The notes: a model not told the origin generated them from the letters alone. DNA of 9,873 bases from an uncultured Sutterella sp. (GCA_905213905.1 CAJMKD010000055.1:1-9873), one strand, 5' to 3'. Shown: positions 1 to 6,958, counted from the first letter of the stretch. Made by a program: numbers and translations.

Positions 1-1124
1 CCAGAGGCCCTTGAAACAATATCTGCAGTACGAGCCTTTAAAACCCAGTAAGCCCACATTGGCAGAATGACGGACTCATTAGGGACAAAAGACTTACAAC
101 CCTGATTTGTGCAGCAATCTTCCTTTGCTAACGCTATATAACCAATTGGAGCTCTCGAAGAAAATAAAATTGATTTTTTTGGCATTATTGTCGCCGAACT
201 ATTACCAAGTCCTTTTATTGTTATTTTTCTTGCACTTGTTTCCACGTATATATTTGTTATTTTGCCGAGATCAGCAGGAGTAAACCAAGGAATATTTCCA
301 TTCTCCCAATATTCTAGGACATTGGTTTTAGGAGTTCCTCCTCCAACAATTTTGCCAACAGATCTTAGTTGAACCCATTTCCATTTGTCTGGAATCAAAA
401 ATGGGACATCATGTAATTTTGCGCCAATTTGACTGGTTGCAGGTTCGCTCTCTAGCTGTGGAACCAACTTGCCCTGGATGGCCTTCTCTAGGCACAGCTG
501 ACGGAATCGATCAGAAAGCGGACCTGAGAGCTCGTTGTACGCCTTCTCAGCACGGTCAATCTGTTCGAAAAGTTGATTGATCTTTGTAACGATACGGCGT
601 TGTTCTTCCAAAGAAGGAAGAGGAAAGGGAGTTTCTGAAATTCTTTTTACTGAGATACCTGGCTGGGCAGTTTTCGTAGCATATTGATTAAGGTTCAACT
701 GTTTCAAAAAATAGGCAGCACAATCAGAATCAATTAGCTCTCCGCCATCTGCTACAACCGCATGTTCTGTTGCATAGAATCGACCATCTGCTATATTAAT
801 GTTGCCGCAAAGGGCTCCTTGTCTCCCAATTAAGGGGAATTTACCTTCCTTGTTGTAATGATCTACATATCCACGAATACCATTGCCACCAAAACAAGGA
901 TATTTTCCAGCCTCCTTTATTTCTGAGGATGAAATAAATTTACCTGCTTTGAGTCTGAAGACACTACCCAACTTAAGCCATTTCCATTTTTCAGGAATCG
1001 CAAATGGCACCTCTTTTGGAGAATCACCAATCTGGGCAGCCTCAGGTTCGTTCTCTAGTTGAGGAACCAACTCTCCACGAATCGCCTTCTCAAGAATTTT
1101 CTGACGTAAAACATCAAAGTTCAT
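1..1124 (-). CDS. hsdS: Type I restriction-modification specificity subunit HsdS (3' end beyond window)
   Basis: HsdS chooses the bipartite DNA target of the type I R-M complex (M2S methylase, R2M2S nuclease). I translated the whole stretch by hand: 374 codons run from the ATG at 1124-1122 to the window edge without a stop. The order is a short N-terminal region (LRQKILEKAIRGELVPQLE), TRD1 at about residues 50-185 (with GRQGALCGN and EHAVVV), a helical spacer (SLEEQRRIVTKINQLFEQID) and a repeat of the N-terminal region. TRD2 follows (with GGGTPKTN, IPWFTPADLG and FSSRAPIG) and reaches VSRASG at the edge. The C-terminal spacer is outside the window. The start is supported by AAGGAG (complement of 1132-1137), 7 bases upstream, lying inside the hsdM tail. 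The start region overlaps the hsdM distal stop by 11 bases, so hsdS was built to be translated with hsdM. It is the most AT-rich gene here. The family call is secure; the target sequence cannot be predicted. Confidence 0.95.
   Translation of the reverse strand, partial: MNFDVLRQKILEKAIRGELVPQLENEPEAAQIGDSPKEVPFAIPEKWKWLKLGSVFRLKAGKFISSSEIKEAGKYPCFGGNGIRGYVDHYNKEGKFPLIGRQGALCGNINIADGRFYATEHAVVADGGELIDSDCAAYFLKQLNLNQYATKTAQPGISVKRISETPFPLPSLEEQRRIVTKINQLFEQIDRAEKAYNELSGPLSDRFRQLCLEKAIQGKLVPQLESEPATSQIGAKLHDVPFLIPDKWKWVQLRSVGKIVGGGTPKTNVLEYWENGNIPWFTPADLGKITNIYVETSARKITIKGLGNSSATIMPKKSILFSSRAPIGYIALAKEDCCTNQGCKSFVPNESVILPMWAYWVLKARTADIVSRAS
366..500 (-). repeat. HsdS internal repeat, copy 2 (start of second half)
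   Basis: This encodes CLEKAIQGKLVPQLE and continues to IPDKWKWVQLRSVG, just before TRD2. It is the partner of the copy at 969-1108, about 600 bases away in the same orientation. I compared the two by eye, so the percentage identity is not measured. Confidence 0.8.
969..1108 (-). repeat. HsdS internal repeat, copy 1 (N-terminal conserved region)
   Basis: This encodes ILEKAIRGELVPQLE and continues to IPEKWKWLKLGSV. It matches copy 2 at 366-500 at both protein and DNA level, for example CAGGTTCG, CTCTAG and GGAACCAACT on the plus strand. The copies are clearly diverged and sit in direct orientation. They reflect the pseudo-twofold design of HsdS, in which each conserved half docks one HsdM. They could also serve as sites for swapping recognition domains by homologous recombination. 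Confidence 0.8.
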
Positions 1125-1308
1125 TGTTGAGCTCCTTGCGAAGGTTGGCAAAAGCCGTATTCAACACCTGCAGCTGTTCCTGCATCCGATCCAAAAGTTG
1201 ATCCATGTCGAGCATTTCGATTTCGGATTTTTCTTCTTGCAACCAAGACGGAAGATCTAGGTTGATGTTGTCTCTCTGTAGGAGTGACTCGGCTGAAAAC
1301 TTGCGTCA
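1114..1308 (-). pseudogene. hsdM: Distal hsdM reading frame beyond the TGA (63 codons)
   Basis: The same frame as hsdM continues past the TGA as RKFSAESLLQRDNINLDLPS, then WLQEEKSEIEMLDMDQLLDR and a helical end (MQEQLQVLNTAFANLRKEL), stopping at TGA 1116-1114. The tail overlaps the hsdS ATG in the string ATGAACTTTGA and contains the hsdS Shine-Dalgarno. HsdM proteins commonly have an aromatic or arginine-rich GRWRKF-like stretch followed by RDxxNLD near here, so the TGA most simply replaces TGG (Trp). No frameshift is needed: one base explains the break. The tail has kept sense codons, so the event is recent or the stop is not fully effective. Confidence 0.82.
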
Positions 1309-2547
1309 CCGTCCGTTCGGATTGGTTTGCTCATCAAAAAGCTCTTCTCTTTTTGATATGTCTTCACTGTGATAACACTGCACAAATTCGTCTAGATTAC
1401 TGCGTTGCAAGGGTTTCGTTGCCAATGTATGTTTGATTCCAGATCGATAGTCGTAATACCAAACATCCTTTGTAGGTTCTCCCTTGACGAAGAACAGCAC
1501 ATTAGTCTGAACGCCATTGGCGTAAAAAATGCCAGTGGGCAATCTAAGAATTGTGTGCAGATTGAAATGCTTCAGGAGTCTCTCGCGAATCTTGGCTCCT
1601 TCGCGCTCAAACAGAACATTGTCCGGAAGCACCACGCCGGCACGTCCCCCTCGTTTGAGCAGGGACATGATGTGTTGCAGGAAGTTGAGCTGATTGTTGT
1701 TCGTGTCGACAATGAAATCTGCTCGGTCAATTGGAACGGATCCTGACGGTCTTGCGCCAAAAGGCGGATTGGCAAGAACCACGTCGGCCAACGTGTACGG
1801 AAGCCCGGTCAAAGAGTCTCCACATGTGATTGGCGAGCGATCAGTGCCAATGCCGTGCAAATACAGATTCATTGAGGCCAGCGTAACAACCAATGGTGTG
1901 TTGTCTTGTCCATGCAACGCTTTTTCACGTAAGAACAAGAGTTTATCTTGGAGGGTAGACTGAACTTTCATGTGATCGAATGCAGCCAGCAGAAAGCCGC
2001 CGGTGCCACATGCAGGATCCCAAACTACCTCGTCAATTTTGGGATCGACGACATCCACAATGGCTTGGATTAGCGCTCTCGGAGTGAAGTACTGGCCGGC
2101 ACCGCTCTTTTTATCCTGACCGTTTTTTTCCAAGATGCTTTCGTAGATGCCGCCCTTAAGGTCGCCATCCATGATGAGCCACTGTTCGCGGTCAATAAAC
2201 TCGATAACCTTTTCTAGATAGGCAGGGCTCGTAATCTTATTTTGAGCCTTGACAAAGATGGTTCCGATTAATCCATGGAAGTTGCTCAAGGTTGAGAGGA
2301 TCTGCTCATACAGTTTCACCAGATCCATTCCTTTTTCACAACGTAGATCCTTCCATCTGAATCCTTTGGGTAGGCGGGAGGACTCTCCATAAATATCCTC
2401 GGACTCTTGATCCATCTTCAGGAAGAGAAGATATGTCAGTTGTGTAATGTAATCCGTGTAGCCCACGCCTTGGCCGGCCAGGATGTCGGCTATTGTCCAG
2501 ACTTTTTTAATGAGGGAAGATTCGTTTTTTCGCGTTTCTTTAACCAT
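1306..2547 (-). CDS. hsdM: Type I DNA methyltransferase subunit HsdM, truncated by an in-frame TGA
   Basis: HsdM transfers methyl groups from S-adenosylmethionine to adenine N6 at sites chosen by HsdS. The 413 residues show the helical N-terminal HsdM domain (about 10-130), GQYFTPR (151-157), the AdoMet motif I DPACGTGG (177-184) and the catalytic motif IV NPPFG (260-264). The catalytic core is therefore whole. The frame ends at NPNGR followed by TGA (1308-1306). Downstream in the same frame, 63 more codons look like the normal C-terminal tail of this family (see the next entry), so full length would be 477 residues. The start lies 7 bases after the hsdR stop and I see no Shine-Dalgarno there, which suggests translational coupling to hsdR. 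The missing tail is normally involved in subunit contacts, so the truncated protein may assemble poorly. A true mutation, a read error and read-through remain open. Confidence 0.93.
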   Translation of the reverse strand: MVKETRKNESSLIKKVWTIADILAGQGVGYTDYITQLTYLLFLKMDQESEDIYGESSRLPKGFRWKDLRCEKGMDLVKLYEQILSTLSNFHGLIGTIFVKAQNKITSPAYLEKVIEFIDREQWLIMDGDLKGGIYESILEKNGQDKKSGAGQYFTPRALIQAIVDVVDPKIDEVVWDPACGTGGFLLAAFDHMKVQSTLQDKLLFLREKALHGQDNTPLVVTLASMNLYLHGIGTDRSPITCGDSLTGLPYTLADVVLANPPFGARPSGSVPIDRADFIVDTNNNQLNFLQHIMSLLKRGGRAGVVLPDNVLFEREGAKIRERLLKHFNLHTILRLPTGIFYANGVQTNVLFFVKGEPTKDVWYYDYRSGIKHTLATKPLQRSNLDEFVQCYHSEDISKREELFDEQTNPNGR

Positions 2548-2554
2548 AGAAGGA

Positions 2555-5254
2555 TCAAATCATGAAAGCGTTGAGAGAAAAAATTGGGTTGTTAGCCGCT
2601 GCAGCACTGCCGAAAATGCGAATAAGCTGATTAGCAAGATTAGGATCAAGACGCCGTAAGGAACTGAAGCTGTATGCGCCATTGGACACTATATATTTGG
2701 CTACAGTTCTGAAGACTTCTTTTTGTTCCGGTGTTAAGGGAAGTTCATTTTGCTTCTGACCGCACCAAAGTTCAAATCGTTGCGCCGCCAGCGATGGTAG
2801 AGAACACAACTCTTCAATTTGCCCGTAAGCGAAGCGCACAAGTTGAATTAAATTGGTCAAAGCCGCTTTATCCTCCCCGTCCGACAACTTGCGAACTTTC
2901 TTCGGCCTTAATAGAGAGTAGTCATTCCATTGTCGAACGGCATTGAAAAACGGTAAAGATTTTATCAGTTGCTGATTTAGATCTTGCAGATTCTCGAAAG
3001 TCAGTTTGCAGGCTTGTCCGTTATAGATCAATTGCAAAGCCAGTATTTCATCATGGTGACTGAGAACATACTGTTCAAAAGCTTCTGTTGACTTTCGAGC
3101 ATCTTCATGGCTGAAACCGAAAAATTCGATGACATCTTTTGTATCGTTGAGCGTCTTGAAGTATCCTTTAGCTATTTCCACGATTTTCTTTCGGGCTTCA
3201 ATATTTTCAAGAAGTGGCGACAAGAGCTGCATGCGCTCTTTGTTTTCCGCATTGATATCCTCAAACGGCGGTAAATTTCCTTTATTCAAAGCTTTGTATA
3301 GGTTGCCGGCAAATTCTTGAGGCCAGAAGCCGGCCAGCTCATGGAATTTATCGACTTCTTCTTTGTCTCCACGATTTCCGATTGCGCTTAGCTTGCCTGC
3401 AAGAAGGTCAATGTAGTCGTTCGGTACATAACCATGAGACATTTTTTCCAGAAGCACTTCAAGCGAAGGATTGAATTCGTATTCACCCTTTCCGATATCG
3501 GGAACGATCTTTTCACTTTCCGTAACGCCAACAGCGTCAATCAAGTAGAACAGATCCTTTCTTGTTGCGTTGGGAGTCACGTTTCGCAATTGATCAGGGG
3601 AAATCGTTCTTACACCGCGACCTCTCATTTGTGTGTACAGCGTTTCTGACCTGACATCGTTAAGAAAGATCAGGACTTCCAACGGCTTAATGTCTGTTCC
3701 GGTTGCCACAAGTGTCACCGTAACTGCTATGCGAAAGTCTGTGTCTGTGCGGAATGACTTAATGAGCCCGTTGCTGTCTTCGGCCGAGTAAGTAATGCGT
3801 TGGACAAATTGGTCATCTGTCCGGTTGAAAACTTCTTTGGCGATCTCGACGACTTTTTTCGCGTGGTTGTCTGAAGCGGCAAAGATGAGAGTTTTGGGCA
3901 GATAGTCAAAATTCGGTTCTCGATTTGGATACAGTGTTGTATAAACAATACTTTTGTATTTTTGCAGAATCTTGCGAATCTGGTCAGGAACTAAGATACT
4001 TCGATTGACTTCTGTTTTTGAAAATTCTTGCGGCTGTTTGGTCGTGCGTTCCCAAACTTCGCCGGTTTTATTGGCTTTAATCTCGACTTTTTCTCCAACC
4101 TTAACGGTGCCCCCTTCTTCTGTGATTTTTGTTCTGATACGGTAAATCCGACAGGGAACATTGACGCCATCGGCAATGGATTGTTCCAATGTGTAGTTGG
4201 AAACAATATTCCCGTCAAAGAAAGACAGTGATTCCGGAATTGGGGTTGCCGTCATGCCGAGTAAGATGGCGGAATCGAAATAATTGAGTACGGCTTTCCA
4301 ACTTGAATAAATGGATCGATGACACTCGTCAATAATGATGAGATCAAAGAAGTTCTTGGGCAACTGAGGATTTTCGGGAAGAGGAATATCCTGATCGTCA
4401 GGCTGTTGTGTCGCATCTTCAGTTATTTCATCTATCTCTTCAGCTTGACCGGATAGAACAGAATAGAGTCGCTGGATTGTACTGACGACAACACGAGCGC
4501 TGCCATCCATGCTTTGTCTTCCGAGTTTTTCAACCCCGTAAATTTCTGAGAACTTTTTGTCGGTTCCTTGGACTTTGAATTCTCCGAAAGCTTGCAAAGC
4601 GGCAGCGCCAAGGTTGTTGCGATCCACAAGGAAGAGGACTCGCTGTGCCTTTGTATAGGTCAAGATCCGATAGGCGATGGCGCAAGCCGTGAATGTTTTC
4701 CCTGCTCCGGTAGCCAATACCATCAAAGCACGACGCTTGCCTTTACGTAACGACTGTTCGAAATTCACAATAGCTTCGAACTGGCAGGTTCTAAGACTAC
4801 CTTTGCTAAGGATTGGTAATCCGGCAAAAGGATCTTCAAGCCGTAACAATTTAGCCAAATCTATTGGTCGGGGGAAAGAAGAAATCTTTTTGTAGGAACT
4901 ACCGATGTCATGGGCATCCTTAAAGGCAATCTCTCGTCCGTTTGATAGATAGATGAGTTTGATGGGGTCTTCCCAAAATCGACACCAAGGCAATAACTTG
5001 TTGGTATATCCCTCAGCCTGAGCAATCAGTTTTGGATTATCAAGCTGGATTTCTTCTCGTTTGGCTTCGAGGATAGCTGCGGCTTTGCCATTCAGCATCA
5101 GTACGTAGTCAGCCTCTTTCTGTCCTTTGAGAATCAATTCACGAATCGCTACCGCCTGTAAACCAGGGCGATATTCGTTTCGGTTGATGATCAGCCAACC
5201 ACTTTCTTCCAGCTTGTTATCGATCCATACTCTGGCGAGCTCTTCTGGCTTCAT
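2555..5254 (-). CDS. hsdR: Type I restriction enzyme subunit HsdR (EcoEI-like)
   Basis: HsdR is the motor and nuclease subunit. It pulls DNA through the R2M2S complex and cuts far from unmethylated sites. The 899 residues carry an N-terminal PD-(D/E)xK nuclease domain (EADYVLML with Asp49, then EAK at 63-65). The superfamily 2 helicase core follows, with Walker A ATGAGKT (181-187), motif II DECH (309-312), TATP (335-338) and the motif VI-like QMRGRGVR. The C-terminal region matches the EcoEI-type HsdR architecture. Length is normal for this subgroup and no frame damage is seen. The start has GGAG (complement of 5262-5265), 7 bases upstream. It is the first intact gene of the operon, 13 bases after the ancestral end of the resolvase gene, and is followed after 7 bases by hsdM. 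HsdR cuts only within the complex with HsdM and HsdS, so damage to HsdM should also affect restriction. Confidence 0.96.
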   Translation of the reverse strand: MKPEELARVWIDNKLEESGWLIINRNEYRPGLQAVAIRELILKGQKEADYVLMLNGKAAAILEAKREEIQLDNPKLIAQAEGYTNKLLPWCRFWEDPIKLIYLSNGREIAFKDAHDIGSSYKKISSFPRPIDLAKLLRLEDPFAGLPILSKGSLRTCQFEAIVNFEQSLRKGKRRALMVLATGAGKTFTACAIAYRILTYTKAQRVLFLVDRNNLGAAALQAFGEFKVQGTDKKFSEIYGVEKLGRQSMDGSARVVVSTIQRLYSVLSGQAEEIDEITEDATQQPDDQDIPLPENPQLPKNFFDLIIIDECHRSIYSSWKAVLNYFDSAILLGMTATPIPESLSFFDGNIVSNYTLEQSIADGVNVPCRIYRIRTKITEEGGTVKVGEKVEIKANKTGEVWERTTKQPQEFSKTEVNRSILVPDQIRKILQKYKSIVYTTLYPNREPNFDYLPKTLIFAASDNHAKKVVEIAKEVFNRTDDQFVQRITYSAEDSNGLIKSFRTDTDFRIAVTVTLVATGTDIKPLEVLIFLNDVRSETLYTQMRGRGVRTISPDQLRNVTPNATRKDLFYLIDAVGVTESEKIVPDIGKGEYEFNPSLEVLLEKMSHGYVPNDYIDLLAGKLSAIGNRGDKEEVDKFHELAGFWPQEFAGNLYKALNKGNLPPFEDINAENKERMQLLSPLLENIEARKKIVEIAKGYFKTLNDTKDVIEFFGFSHEDARKSTEAFEQYVLSHHDEILALQLIYNGQACKLTFENLQDLNQQLIKSLPFFNAVRQWNDYSLLRPKKVRKLSDGEDKAALTNLIQLVRFAYGQIEELCSLPSLAAQRFELWCGQKQNELPLTPEQKEVFRTVAKYIVSNGAYSFSSLRRLDPNLANQLIRIFGSAAAANNPIFSLNAFMI

Positions 5255-5267
5255 TCTTTTTCTCCAG

Positions 5268-5445
5268 CTAAGTTCTTTGTTTTCTTTCCGGTCTTAATTG
5301 AGCTCGCTGCTCCTGTGTTTGAGCTTTTTTCAAATATTTGTAGATTGTTGTGCGTCCAATCTTGAGATTCTTGGCAACACGGGAAATGGGGACCCCCATC
5401 GCATTTTATTCTTTAGCCTGAGAGATGAGCTCGGGTCTGATGGGG
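5268..5445 (-). pseudogene. Out-of-frame DNA-binding tail of the resolvase
   Basis: The frame that restores the family sequence after GRAP reads IRPELISQAKE, a TAA (5408-5406), then NAMGVPISRVAKNLKIGRTT and IYKYLKKAQ, and ends at TAG (5270-5268). This is a classic resolvase helix-turn-helix ending, with the GVPISRVAKNL and GRTTIYKYL pattern. Recovering the full protein needs one inserted base (most simply one more C in the C run) and one substitution at the TAA. The ancestral stop lay 13 bases before hsdR, so the recombinase and hsdR were probably one transcript. The hsdR Shine-Dalgarno lies just downstream of this frame. Confidence 0.85.
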
Positions 5446-5890
5446 CACGACCTTTATAAACACCTCGAGTTTTGGCGATGGCAATGCCTTCAGCCTGTTG
5501 TTCGCGGATGAGCGAACGCTCGAACTCAGCAACAGCACCCATCATCGAGAGGAGAAGCTTCGCGATGGGAGATTGATCGCCTGAGGGGTCCAAAGAAATG
5601 TTTTCCTTGAGGAAGTGCACTGCCACGCCTTTCTTCTGAGGAGACTCAGTTACTTCCAAAAGATCCTTGAGGTTGCAAGCCAGGCGATCCATGCTGGCGA
5701 CGTAGAGATGGTCACCACCGCGGACATAGTCCATCATGTCCTTAAATCCTGGTCTGTCAATATTCTTGCCTAACAATTTGTCGGTAAAGATACGGTCAGG
5801 GTTAATGGACTTGAACGCTTCAAGTTGCCGGTCAAGATTCTGATCTTGACTACTGACTCTGGCAAAAGCAACTTTTGCGGCTTTAACCAT
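5330..5890 (-). CDS. Serine resolvase/invertase, catalytic domain with a frameshifted C-terminus
   Basis: Small serine recombinases cut and rejoin DNA at paired sites through a catalytic serine. I start it at the Met of MVKAAKVAFARVSSQDQN (5890-5888). The 29 codons open upstream do not resemble the family, whose proteins begin just before the (Y/F)ARVS motif. The nucleophile is Ser13 in FARVSS. ASMDRL keeps the first catalytic Arg (Arg69). The next conserved Arg, in the usual DRLxR, is Cys72 (codon TGC at 5677-5675), a probable CGC-to-TGC change. The rest of the catalytic domain and the long dimer helix (LLSMMGAVAEFERSLIREQQ) look normal through YKGRAP. After GRAP the frame shifts within a C run (complement of 5442-5445), and the last 27 residues are nonsense, so the helix-turn-helix is lost. 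It is probably inactive. It may once have moved the island or rearranged nearby DNA. Confidence 0.85.
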   Translation of the reverse strand: MVKAAKVAFARVSSQDQNLDRQLEAFKSINPDRIFTDKLLGKNIDRPGFKDMMDYVRGGDHLYVASMDRLACNLKDLLEVTESPQKKGVAVHFLKENISLDPSGDQSPIAKLLLSMMGAVAEFERSLIREQQAEGIAIAKTRGVYKGRAPSDPSSSLRLKNKMRWGSPFPVLPRISRLDAQQSTNI

Positions 5891-5891
5891 A

Positions 5892-5903
5892 CACGATCTC
5901 GTG
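5892..5903. promoter_or_regulatory. Small inverted repeat abutting the resolvase start
   Basis: CACGA-TC-TCGTG has perfect 5-base arms around a 2-base centre and ends one base before the start codon. It could be an operator or half of a recombination site, since serine recombinases exchange strands across a central dinucleotide. An arm this short can also occur by chance. Confidence 0.25.
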
Positions 5904-5931
5904 AATGCTATGTTCGATAAAGGTATCTTCG

Positions 5932-5945
5932 GAACAAGAATGTTC
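5932..5945. promoter_or_regulatory. Inverted repeat GAACA-N4-TGTTC upstream of the resolvase
   Basis: Perfect 5-base arms flank AGAA, 42 bases upstream of the resolvase start. With the repeat at 5892-5903 it forms a pair of dyads in the likely promoter region of the R-M operon. The inner form GAAC-N6-GTTC does not fit the spacing of known LexA boxes (GAAC-N4-GTTC, or CTGT-N8-ACAG), so I assign no regulator. No convincing -35/-10 pair was found here. Confidence 0.3.
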
Positions 5946-6228
5946 AAATATCTAGGGATTGTAGTTCTGATGGACATTTGAAGGGATGTTTGAGGTTGTT
6001 CGTCTTAGGCCTACGTGAGAGATCAGGTAGTACTGCAGGCTGACGTCTCGTAAATCCCAATTTGGCAGGCGTTATGAAGGGTTTCTCTACGGTCTGCCGA
6101 AATGAGCTTGATACTCCCAATTGCGGTTTTGCCCAGGTCGACTTGCAATCGAAATCTTTTCGCCGTCATGCTGGAGGCGCATGCCGGTTCCGCTTGATTG
6201 GAAGAGGCGGTACGCTTGGAATAATCGC
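5946..6228. other. Junction region with no gene supported
   Basis: This stretch runs from the resolvase upstream region to the point where the flavoprotein homology ends. Composition changes from AT-rich to GC-rich across it. All six frames hold only short open stretches. None of the three minus-strand continuations of the flavoprotein after 6229 resembles the family, and the plus-strand frame at 6062-6250 has no recognisable motif. It probably contains the island boundary plus a scrap of unknown origin. I could not find transposon-type terminal repeats. Confidence 0.5.
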
Positions 6229-6468
6229 CTGGCTGCTGCCCACTGCATAAGAGCCTTCCATATAGATGCCGTTGCCGCCAACGACCGCGTTCTTTTCAAG
6301 CAGAACGGTCTTGAGGCCGCCTTCAGCAGCGCTGGCTGCAGCAACCGTGCCGCCTGCGCCTGCGCCCACGACGACGAGGTCAGCATTGATCACCTGGTCG
6401 GCAGCGAGGACCGACTGCATGCAGAGGCTGGCGCCAAGGAGCGCGCAGGCGAGCATCTTGAATTTCAT
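6229..6468 (-). pseudogene. 5' fragment of an exported fumarate-reductase-like FAD flavoprotein
   Basis: The first 80 codons are clear. They begin with a Sec-type signal peptide (MKFKMLACALLGASLCMQSV, likely cut near LA/AD), then an ADLVVVGAGAGG dinucleotide-binding loop (Gly35, Gly37, Gly39/40), the ribose-binding Glu58 in VLLEK, and VGGNGIYMEGSYAVGSSQ. This is the start of periplasmic flavoproteins of the fumarate reductase/succinate dehydrogenase group, normally about 450-600 residues. After Gln80 the frame runs another 20 unrelated codons to a stop at 6168-6166. Neither other frame resumes the family, so most of the FAD and substrate domains are missing. It reads toward the R-M island, which suggests that the island or an associated deletion cut it. 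No Shine-Dalgarno precedes the ATG. It is unlikely to make a working enzyme. Confidence 0.8.
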
Positions 6469-6500
6469 AAGGTTTAGTCGAGCGCTGACAGGAGAAGGTC

Positions 6501-6539
6501 ACGCATCCTATGCGGCCGCAACGCATCCCGACAGCATCC
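6501..6539. repeat. Spaced ACGCATCC repeats flanking a 10-base palindrome
   Basis: ACGCATCC occurs at 6501-6508 and 6521-6528, exactly 20 bases apart (about two helical turns), and GCATCC recurs at 6534-6539. The palindrome TGCGGCCGCA lies between the first two copies at 6511-6520. The array is 33-70 bases upstream of the flavoprotein fragment, a plausible operator position. No regulator is identified. Confidence 0.4.
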
Positions 6540-6949
6540 GATTGGTCATGTTGATCCTTGGAAAGGTTGCCCAAAACCGAGCTTTGCGAATATCGGGGCA
6601 ATCGGCAGAATTCGCGGACGCAAAATCAACGTCGAATTGACTGGGGGTAAAGATCCCGAACGAAATTGCACGATGGCTCTCGATGTCAGCAATATCAAAG
6701 CCTACGGCGTCTCAGCCGCAGACCGGCATCTGCTTTTCAATCGCAGCGCTCAGACGCGCAGGCGCGAATGCCAGCCTTTCGGGCAGCCAGCCCGCATTTG
6801 GCTGCCGTGCTCAGCGTTTTTACCAATGCGCCGTTGCCTCTTCTGGATCGGTGCTGCCGCACTTGATATCGTGCTCGCAGCAAACGGCCGGCAAGCCCCA
6901 ATTCTCTTGGCTTCGGCATGTTTACTAACCAAAAAAACAAATTTCCACC

Positions 6950-6958
6950 AAGGAGAGG
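6950..6958 (+). promoter_or_regulatory. Ribosome binding site that sets the dcuC start
   Basis: AAGGAGAGG sits 4 bases before the ATG at 6963. The alternative upstream ATG at 6918 has no such site and would add 15 polar residues (MFTNQKNKFPPRRGF) in front of the first membrane helix, so 6963 is preferred. Confidence 0.85.

Larger units (their letters stand above)
1..5977 (-). other. Horizontally acquired R-M island (recombinase-hsdR-hsdM-hsdS)
   Basis: This whole stretch is AT-richer than the DNA from 6060 onward and uses different codons. For example, Leu TTA, TTG and CTA are frequent in hsdS and hsdR but very rare in dcuC and iadA. All genes point the same way and are packed with gaps or overlaps of a few bases. 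A serine recombinase leads the operon, and the right edge lies beside a broken host gene. I see no terminal inverted repeats, target duplication or tRNA at the right edge, and the left edge is outside the window. The transfer call is therefore inference from composition and context. Confidence 0.55.

Noticed and set aside
1306..1308. UGA read as Trp by an altered genetic code, or as selenocysteine
   Set aside because: TGA terminates hsdR, dcuC and iadA here, and TGG is the normal Trp codon throughout. HsdM is not a selenoprotein family, and I see no obvious structure after the TGA that would recode it.
1121..1309. A 62-codon minus-strand ORF between hsdM and hsdS as a separate small gene
   Set aside because: It starts at a GTG overlapping the TGA and is out of frame with the hsdM tail, which is the reading that matches the family.
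5888..5977. Longer resolvase start giving 29 extra N-terminal residues
   Set aside because: The extra residues do not match the family, whose proteins begin immediately before the (Y/F)ARVS motif. The stretch contains the dyads and is more likely leader DNA.
1..5977. Phase-variable, invertible type I R-M system
   Set aside because: No inverted repeats around the recognition domains, no second hsdS in the window, and the linked recombinase is defective. It stays possible only if other hsdS copies lie outside.
6206..6229. GGCG...CGCC ends near the flavoprotein break as transposon termini
   Set aside because: The match is only four bases each side and lies within GC-rich coding sequence, so chance is sufficient.
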